A DNA stretch of 19,397 nt. Origin: JAWVZH01 sp033722295 (lineage in GTDB: Bacteria > Bacteroidota > Bacteroidia > Chitinophagales > Saprospiraceae). Made by a program: the position numbers and the translations under genes. The notes beneath the pieces are model-generated. The model did not search any database and was not told the origin of the DNA. It saw nothing but the letters and a program-made list of their open reading frames with translations. The first letter of the stretch is position 1. Every line of letters starts with the position of its first letter. This document shows positions 14,831-19,397 of this stretch, piece by piece. Location of the stretch: the NCBI GenBank assembly GCA_033722295.1, contig JAWVZH010000045.1, positions 1 through 19,397 of the forward strand. The letters are read 5' to 3'.

Positions 14831-15928
14831 ATGATAAATAAGGATACCTACTCTAAACTTAGACAGCACAAGGAAGAACATCTCGTAAGTATATATATTC
14901 CCACCGCAATTGCAGGAGAATATGAAAAGAACAAGATAAAGTGGAAGAATGCCGTACAACAGGCCGAGCACATGCTTTCGAATCAAAATGTAGATCATCG
15001 CGTTGTGGAAGAAATACTCGAGCCGGCCAGGGAAAAATACGATGCAACACGTTTTTGGGAACATCAATCCTCAGGACTTGCCGGCTTTTTTGGTAAGGAT
15101 ATGAACGCATTTGTCAATCTGGCATTCCGGCCCGATGAACGTGTGGTGGTCTCTGACCAGTTTCTTACCTATCCTCTTTTACCCACTCTACTGGATGATC
15201 AAAGGGTCTTCATACTTGCGCTGGGCACCAACCTCGTAAAGTTCTATGAGGCTCACCCTCATGCCATCTTCCCATTGGAGATCGAAGACCTCGTACCTTC
15301 TGGCCTCGATGATCTCGAAAGACAGGAATTCAAAAAATCTCTTCAGTGGCACTCTTCAATTCCTCGGCAAAAGAAGGCGCAATTTCACGGACAGGCGGCC
15401 AGCGATGAGAAAGAAGACGTCAGACTGGAGCAGTTCTTCAGGTTCGTAGATAAAGGTCTTCAACCTATATTCAGGGACGAGAAAGTTCCCCTGATCATTG
15501 CCGGACTGAAAGAAAATCAATCGGTATATCGTCGAATTAGTAACTATAAGTACATCAGTGATTATAGTATCGATATCAACCCTGCAGATGCGGACGCCGT
15601 GGCTCTTCATACCGATATTCAGCCGTTTATGGAAGAGATCAGACAAAGAGATATCAAACAAGTCATGGATCAGATACAGTTCAAATCATCGCGGGATCTG
15701 ACCTTCTCAGGCTTCAATGAAGCCAACGAGGCTCTAAAAATGAAGAACATAGATACTTTGGTGGTCTATGATTCTCAGTCCACCGATACAGAAACGGAGA
15801 TGAAAAAGAACACGATCGTACATGACGCTCTTGATCAAAATGCCGAGATCTACTTCTCAAATGAGAGTCATGATGATCATATTGTTGGAACCAAGCGATT
15901 CAAGATAGAAGAAGGCGTTACGGGATAG
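14831..15928 (+). CDS. baeRF-family (bacterial archaeo-eukaryotic release-factor-like) protein
   Basis: The start is taken at ATG 14831 (MINKDTYSKLRQHKEEHLVSIYIPT), giving 365 residues. The open frame reaches back to 14726, but that part overlaps the region just after the hairpin and reads as leader. The sequence follows the Bacteroidota baeRF pattern: the N-terminal VSIYIPT strand, a central VFILALGTNLVKFYEAH strand with acidic neighbours, FHGQAASDEKEDVRLEQFF as the family-specific segment, then PLIIAGLKEN and a C-terminal eL30-like domain with NIDTLVVYD. These proteins share the fold of archaeal/eukaryotic aRF1/Pelota. A GGQ hydrolysis motif is not visible. The family has been proposed, from comparative genomics, to act on stalled or hibernating ribosomes under stress; that is not tested here. 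Confidence 0.8.
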   Translation: MINKDTYSKLRQHKEEHLVSIYIPTAIAGEYEKNKIKWKNAVQQAEHMLSNQNVDHRVVEEILEPAREKYDATRFWEHQSSGLAGFFGKDMNAFVNLAFRPDERVVVSDQFLTYPLLPTLLDDQRVFILALGTNLVKFYEAHPHAIFPLEIEDLVPSGLDDLERQEFKKSLQWHSSIPRQKKAQFHGQAASDEKEDVRLEQFFRFVDKGLQPIFRDEKVPLIIAGLKENQSVYRRISNYKYISDYSIDINPADADAVALHTDIQPFMEEIRQRDIKQVMDQIQFKSSRDLTFSGFNEANEALKMKNIDTLVVYDSQSTDTETEMKKNTIVHDALDQNAEIYFSNESHDDHIVGTKRFKIEEGVTG

Positions 15929-15948
15929 GGAGCATCGACCTATCTGCC

Positions 15949-16578
15949 TCAGTCAAACATATATCCTGCAGTTGCCTGAAGACTGAAAGTTTTCAGGCCA
16001 TGCTCTTCTATTTCCAATCCATCAAGTATGCGAGATCTATCGATCGGCAGCCAGTCAAAAGCCACCCTTATCTCAATGATCACTTTATCCAGCTGAAAGC
16101 CAATCGCTGTAAATCCCCCTACATTTATTCGGTGATAATCTGCAGGATCATTATCCTTCTCGAATTGAAAATTTCGTTTGTGCTGATAATTGTAAAACGA
16201 GTAATATCTGGTCTCTATATCGACCAGAATTGATAATTGTGTCCCAAAGGAAAAGCAGAAAGGCTTGAAATTACTGATATGCAATCCTACAGGCAAGTCT
16301 ATATAGGATAGATCCATCTCAACGGAAAGAAAATTACTATAATATTCTCCACCTTTTTGAGAATAGTTGAGTTCAGGTCTTAATGAGAAAGTCTGGTCAA
16401 GGGGAATGTCATAGAAAACCCCCACAGTAAATCCGTGCCCGGCATCTCCACTTTGTAGATGATATGAACGTGCGTAAATATTGGACAGGGAGTATCCAGC
16501 TCTGAATCCAGGAGACTGAGCCAGGAGAATGCTGGTATAAAGCAGCATTGGAACCAAAATGTAAATGCTCCTTTTCAA
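15949..16578 (-). CDS. Outer-membrane beta-barrel (PorT-like) protein, downstream paralogue
   Basis: I place the start at the TTG of 16578-16576, which yields 209 residues with an ideal signal peptide (KRSIYILVPMLLYTSILLAQ). The frame is open to a GTG at 16635, but that start would lie upstream of the terminator-like hairpin 16586-16617. The ATG at 16548 is a second option. After cleavage come alternating amphipathic strands: FRAGYSLSNIYAR, FYDIPLDQTFSLRPELNYSQKGG, YIDLPVGLHI, LSILVDIETRYY, and the terminal ATAGYMFD ending in an aromatic-plus-acid residue. It is clearly paralogous to the gene at 16705 (shared YSQKG/YTQKG, ILVDIET/YLVDVET, and DPADYHR/DPDDYNR). It probably sits in the outer membrane; no function is known. 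Confidence 0.8.
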   Translation of the reverse strand: MKRSIYILVPMLLYTSILLAQSPGFRAGYSLSNIYARSYHLQSGDAGHGFTVGVFYDIPLDQTFSLRPELNYSQKGGEYYSNFLSVEMDLSYIDLPVGLHISNFKPFCFSFGTQLSILVDIETRYYSFYNYQHKRNFQFEKDNDPADYHRINVGGFTAIGFQLDKVIIEIRVAFDWLPIDRSRILDGLEIEEHGLKTFSLQATAGYMFD

Positions 16579-16617
16579 AAAAAAAGATTGTGGAATTGTA
16601 ACACGACTTCCACAATC
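16577..16617 (-). terminator. Terminator-like hairpin with T-tract between the two porin genes
   Basis: On the minus strand a 10-bp perfect stem (GATTGTGGAA, 16617-16608; spacer of 12; TTCCACAATC, 16595-16586) is followed by nine T residues (16585-16577). It is 88 bp after the stop of the upstream porin gene and ends where the second porin begins. It can act as a terminator or attenuator. Confidence 0.75.
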
Positions 16618-16704
16618 AATATAGGTACTTATCACATGGTCACATAATCACCTTCAATCTGGCCACTCAATCCTTATGGGCCAATACAACTACCTTGCGA
16701 ATAA

Positions 16705-17319
16705 CTATTCAAAAAGTCTTAATCCCAAAGTCAGTTGAAAGTTAATGTTCTTGAGATTTTTCGCTTCCCTTTCTATTCCATCTATGGTGCGATCCTTGTC
16801 AAAATCTATCGCTCCCAAAGCTAATCTGGCATCGATAAAAGCATTGTTGAAATTGATCCCGGCACCCACTGCGCCACCAACGTCCATACGATTATAATCG
16901 TCCGGATCATCCTCATCTTCAAATTGGATCTGGCCATTACTATTATACGTAGTTTCCACGTCTACGAGGTAGGATAACTGAGGACCGGCATATAAATAGA
17001 ATGGATCGAGCAGTGTCAGTTGAAAGAGCACCGGCAATTCGATATAAGCTGATCGTGTCTCTATCTCTACGCCGAGAACATCATACCGTGCGCCTTTCTG
17101 CGTGTACAACACTTCAGGCTGCAGAGCGAAGGCATTTCCAAGGGGTGTATTGTAAAAGAGCCCTCCAGTAAATCCGTACTTCACATTCCTGTCCTCTACT
17201 TCGCCGTCATTGGTAGCCAGGTTAGCCACGGACAGGCCTCCCTTAAGTCCCAGAGATTGTGAATATACTGTGGATAGACTGCATGTCAGAATCAATATTA
17301 TATTAAAGATCCATTTCAT
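16705..17319 (-). CDS. Outer-membrane beta-barrel (PorT-like/OMP_b-brl) protein, upstream paralogue
   Basis: The protein has 204 residues and a clear signal peptide (MKWIFNIILILTCSLSTVYS, then QSLGLKGG). The mature part contains typical 8-stranded beta-barrel strands: LGLKGGLSVANLA, GFTGGLFYNTPLGN, FALQPEVLYTQKGARYD, YIELPVLFQLTLLDPFYLYAG, LSYLVDVETTY, DVGGAVGAGI and FQLTLGLRLFE. The terminal LFE-type ending fits BAM recognition in Bacteroidota. It matches the gene downstream (15949-16578) along its whole length, indicating a tandem duplication with strong later divergence. No catalytic residues are expected. It lies downstream of the DUF1328 gene, with a 77-bp gap, on the same strand. Confidence 0.85.
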   Translation of the reverse strand: MKWIFNIILILTCSLSTVYSQSLGLKGGLSVANLATNDGEVEDRNVKYGFTGGLFYNTPLGNAFALQPEVLYTQKGARYDVLGVEIETRSAYIELPVLFQLTLLDPFYLYAGPQLSYLVDVETTYNSNGQIQFEDEDDPDDYNRMDVGGAVGAGINFNNAFIDARLALGAIDFDKDRTIDGIEREAKNLKNINFQLTLGLRLFE

Positions 17320-17396
17320 AGTAAGATAAATTTTATGGTGATTTATGATGCTTTAATGACATCAAGATGTGTGTTGAATTATTTTCTGTTATCCGG

Positions 17397-17558
17397 CTAC
17401 CGCCCAATAAGTCGCATCAGCAATGATATGACCAGCAATACCAGAAATATATAGAAGACGATCTGCGCAATGCCTGCTGCTGCACCTGCTATTCCACCGA
17501 AGCCCAGAATTCCAGCTATTAAGGCAATGATCAAAAAAAGTAATGCAAAACGTAACAT
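17397..17558 (-). CDS. DUF1328/YtjA-type small membrane protein
   Basis: The product is 53 residues, beginning MLRFALLFLIIALIAGILG and ending MRLIGR. It has two hydrophobic segments with a Gly/Ala-rich stretch between (GFGGIAGAAAGIAQ), the exact layout of the DUF1328 family. Such proteins are tiny inner-membrane proteins that appear in stress-associated gene sets; their mechanism is not known. The reading frame is clear: ATG at 17558-17556, TAG at 17399-17397. It lies 38 bp downstream of the small helical protein gene 17597-17899 on the same strand, so they may share a transcript. Confidence 0.9.
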   Translation of the reverse strand: MLRFALLFLIIALIAGILGFGGIAGAAAGIAQIVFYIFLVLLVISLLMRLIGR

Positions 17559-17596
17559 ATCGCAGTTATTTAAAGGTTATCTATTATTGAGCAGGA

Positions 17597-17899
17597 TCAC
17601 TTTTCGATCCCATATTTTGCCAGGTAGTTTCGAGCCGCCTCATAGATGGTATCTGCACTCTCATATTCCTTGGCAAAATCACTTGGATTTACATTCCTGA
17701 GTCGCGCTATTTGCTCTTCCATTCTTTGCTTGTGTGCGGACAGTTCCTCCCAGAATTCCTCATTGAGCTCATGGGCCACTTCCTGACCCCTTCCACCGCT
17801 CTCGATCATATTCTGAATATCCTCGACCAGAACACTGTAGGTGTGATTCTTTCTATCGTATTCTCTTTGTAATTTTTTGTCTATTCCGTCAACGTTCAT
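17597..17899 (-). CDS. Small charged helical protein of unknown function
   Basis: The 100-residue soluble protein is predicted helical throughout, with heptad-like stretches (DKKLQREYDRKNHTYSVL and FWEELSAHKQRMEEQIARL). There is no signal peptide, membrane segment or recognised domain. The charge pattern suggests coiled-coil or helical-bundle packing. It is followed at 38 bp by the DUF1328 gene and preceded directly by a 9-bp inverted repeat two bases upstream of the ATG. The context is a stress-type cluster (DUF1328, DUF2383, Hsp20), which makes a general stress role plausible but not shown. Confidence 0.8.
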   Translation of the reverse strand: MNVDGIDKKLQREYDRKNHTYSVLVEDIQNMIESGGRGQEVAHELNEEFWEELSAHKQRMEEQIARLRNVNPSDFAKEYESADTIYEAARNYLAKYGIEK

Positions 17900-17900
17900 T

Positions 17901-17926
17901 CTTATAATCTTTTGTCTGATTATAAG
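17901..17926 (-). promoter_or_regulatory. Inverted repeat CTTATAATC / GATTATAAG immediately before the 17597-17899 gene
   Basis: A perfect 9-bp inverted repeat (17901-17909 and 17918-17926) with an 8-bp spacer begins two bases upstream of the ATG. It covers the ribosome-binding region, so it could be a repressor operator or an RNA hairpin that masks translation initiation. Confidence 0.5.
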
Positions 17927-18067
17927 AAACCACCAATTCTCAACATGTTCGCCGCTAGACAGTACCTTTCAAAATCAAATAGGTTCTCATTTATCTATTG
18001 GTATATTCCTCCGTAACGAATTCCTATCAAGCCTCAAGACCAGTGGACGCATGTAGTCCAGGCTCCA

Positions 18068-19171
18068 TTATCCATTATCCATCTTCCCATAATCAATGTA
18101 CCCCTGAGGACCTGCTTTATAAAATGTTTTGGGATCCGGCACATTCAAAATGGCATTCTTGTGCATTCTTTCTACCAGGTCCGGATTGGATATATAGGGA
18201 CGTCCATATGCTACGAGGTCTCCAAGCCCCGACTCGAGGTCCTTTTCCGCCCTGAACCGGTCATAGGCACCACAAAGTATGATCGGCCCTTTGAATAGTT
18301 TACCCAATTTCTCTTTAAAAGACCTGGGAAATGGCGGGTTACCCCATTTTTCGTGATCCACCAGGTGAAGGTATACCAAACCGAGGTCGGCAAGTTCTTC
18401 TGCCAGCCGGTAATAGGTAGCTTCCATCGCCGGATACACGTCCATTTCATTGAATATGCTCAAAGGTGAGATCCTCATTCCAACTCTATCCGCACCGATA
18501 ACGTCACATATCTCTCGTGCCACTTCCACTGCGAACCGGATACGATTATCCACACTGCCACCATAATAATCCGTCCTTTTATTCGTGACCGGACTGATAA
18601 ACTGTTCTACGAGGTATCCATTCGCACCATGGATCTCTATGCCGTCCATACCCGAGGCCACAGCGTTTTGCGCAGCTTTTCCAAATTCGCTGATCGTGGC
18701 CTCTATATCCTGTTCCGACATTTCACCTGGAGGAGGGAGATCACAGGGCCCCTTGCCATCCACGAACAGCTTCTTTTTCTTCACAGGCACGACAGAAGGC
18801 GCAAGGATTCTACTTCCCTGGGGCATATTGTCAGGGTGGCTCATTCTGCCCGTATGCATCAATTGCATAAAGATCCGGCCATCAAGTTCGTGTACGCGGT
18901 CTGCGATCGGTTTCCAGGCGTCTAATTGCTCTTTGCTGTAAATGCCAGGAATTCGAGCATATCCGATACCATTGGGCGAAGGAGCAGTTCCCTCAGAGAT
19001 GATCAAACCTGCCGTCGCCCTTTGTGCATAGTATTCTGCCATCAATTCATTAGGCACATGATCCATCGCCCGGCACCTGGTCAAAGGAGCCATGACAATG
19101 CGTTTGTCCAACATGATGGAGCCAAGTCTGAACGACTCGAATAATATGGACTGGGAGACCTCTTCTACCAT
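18068..19171 (-). CDS. Old-yellow-enzyme family NADH:flavin oxidoreductase / alkene reductase
   Basis: The 367-residue protein is a full-length TIM-barrel FMN oxidoreductase. MAPLTRCRA at 27-35 holds the Thr (T31) that tunes FMN in classical OYEs. HGANGYLVEQFISP at 181-194 provides the His/Asn substrate-binding pair (H181, N184) and the catalytic Tyr186, followed by the family signature TNKRTDYYGGSVDNRIRF. LVAYGRPYISNPDL near the C-terminus is the phosphate-binding region. It reduces activated C=C bonds (enones, nitroalkenes, quinones) with NAD(P)H, commonly in electrophile detoxification. The upstream region is shared with a divergent gene and contains a 16-bp palindrome, a candidate regulator site. 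Confidence 0.95.
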   Translation of the reverse strand: MVEEVSQSILFESFRLGSIMLDKRIVMAPLTRCRAMDHVPNELMAEYYAQRATAGLIISEGTAPSPNGIGYARIPGIYSKEQLDAWKPIADRVHELDGRIFMQLMHTGRMSHPDNMPQGSRILAPSVVPVKKKKLFVDGKGPCDLPPPGEMSEQDIEATISEFGKAAQNAVASGMDGIEIHGANGYLVEQFISPVTNKRTDYYGGSVDNRIRFAVEVAREICDVIGADRVGMRISPLSIFNEMDVYPAMEATYYRLAEELADLGLVYLHLVDHEKWGNPPFPRSFKEKLGKLFKGPIILCGAYDRFRAEKDLESGLGDLVAYGRPYISNPDLVERMHKNAILNVPDPKTFYKAGPQGYIDYGKMDNG

Positions 19172-19211
19172 ATGACTATAGGAGCATTTTCGCCCAAAAA
19201 AGAAACATTAT

Positions 19212-19227
19212 TTTTCATATATGAAAA
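19212..19227. promoter_or_regulatory. Perfect 16-bp palindrome, candidate operator
   Basis: TTTTCATATATGAAAA lies 41 bp upstream of the OYE start and about 130 bp upstream of the divergent start at 19359. Perfect dyads of this size in divergent promoters are typical operators for TetR-, MarR- or HxlR-type regulators. No regulator gene is in view. Confidence 0.5.
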
Positions 19228-19358
19228 TTGAAAATATTAGAAAGTACTGGAAGGTGATGATTCTCCACACTGAACATTTATGAATTTTCTCACCATATCG
19301 AACCTTTTTACATTTGACCCTATCATAATATACACTACAGGGTACAAAACCTCAATTT

Positions 19359-19397
19359 ATGTCGTTGGACCCAAAATCTTCTCCATTATCCCATAAC
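19359..19397 (+). CDS. Start of a CDS running out of the window, possibly flavin reductase family
   Basis: An ATG at 19359 opens a frame of 13 codons to the window end, reading MSLDPKSSPLSHN. The opening MxLDPK resembles the first residues of flavin-reductase-like (FMN-binding split-barrel) proteins, which would suit a divergent partner of an old-yellow enzyme. Thirteen residues are too few to be sure, and the ORF could also be spurious. Confidence 0.35.
   Translation, partial: MSLDPKSSPLSHN

Noticed and set aside
1..19397. Search for tRNA, rRNA, riboswitch or phage att sites
   Set aside because: No cloverleaf-like segment, conserved rRNA stretch, known riboswitch core or integrase-linked direct repeat was recognised by eye; an Infernal/tRNAscan run would be the decisive test.

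Overview
The window comes from a Bacteroidota genome, most like a Saprospiria/Cytophagia-type lineage. Three things point there: the gene families (carboxypeptidase-regulatory-like domain proteins, PorT-like beta-barrels, TapB/DUF3108-like secreted proteins, many 'AQ'-ending signal peptides), the scarcity of strong Shine-Dalgarno sites, and several matches to the Bacteroidota -7 promoter element TAnnTTTG. Base composition is moderate and fairly even. No rRNA, tRNA, CRISPR array, prophage or intact transposase gene is visible.

Layout. Positions 1-169 hold the C-terminal end of a CBS-domain protein, probably cystathionine beta-synthase. 267-855 carries two small conserved or hypothetical proteins on the minus strand. 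967-3800 is a minus-strand pair: a secreted M1-family metallopeptidase and a polytopic membrane protein joined by an ATGA overlap. 3952-5190 is a PLP-dependent group II decarboxylase, convergent with a GNAT acetyltransferase (5205-5669). 5797-8211 encodes an unusual exported fusion of a carboxypeptidase-regulatory-like protein with a DUF3179 protein. It is followed by a lipoprotein with two tandem Cys4/His2 putative metal-binding modules (8316-8822) and a convergent TRIC-type channel (8958-9569).

The 9570-10106 gap is the most unusual stretch. It holds the 3' end of a broken YHS-domain gene, about 95% identical over some 140 bp to the intact YHS gene at 10107-10571. That fragment is cut off at a palindrome-rich, transposase-less block resembling the two ends of an IS21-like element. 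The intact YHS gene is translationally coupled to a DoxX-family membrane gene.

From 11044 to 17899 there is a loose cluster of stress and maintenance functions: pirin, Hsp20, Fe-S uracil-DNA glycosylase, a TapB-like secreted protein, a PA2169/DUF2383 four-helix protein, a baeRF-type (release-factor-like) protein, two tandem paralogous outer-membrane beta-barrels, a 53-residue DUF1328 membrane protein and a small charged helical protein. The window ends with an old-yellow-enzyme reductase (18068-19171), divergent from the first codons of another gene, possibly a flavin reductase. A 16-bp perfect palindrome lies between them.

I see no obvious multi-gene novel defence or biosynthetic system. 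The better leads are the DUF3179 fusion, the YHS fragment with its element, the terminator-like hairpin between the two porins, which forces a start-codon revision, and the repeated TTTG-N4-ATG leaderless-type starts.
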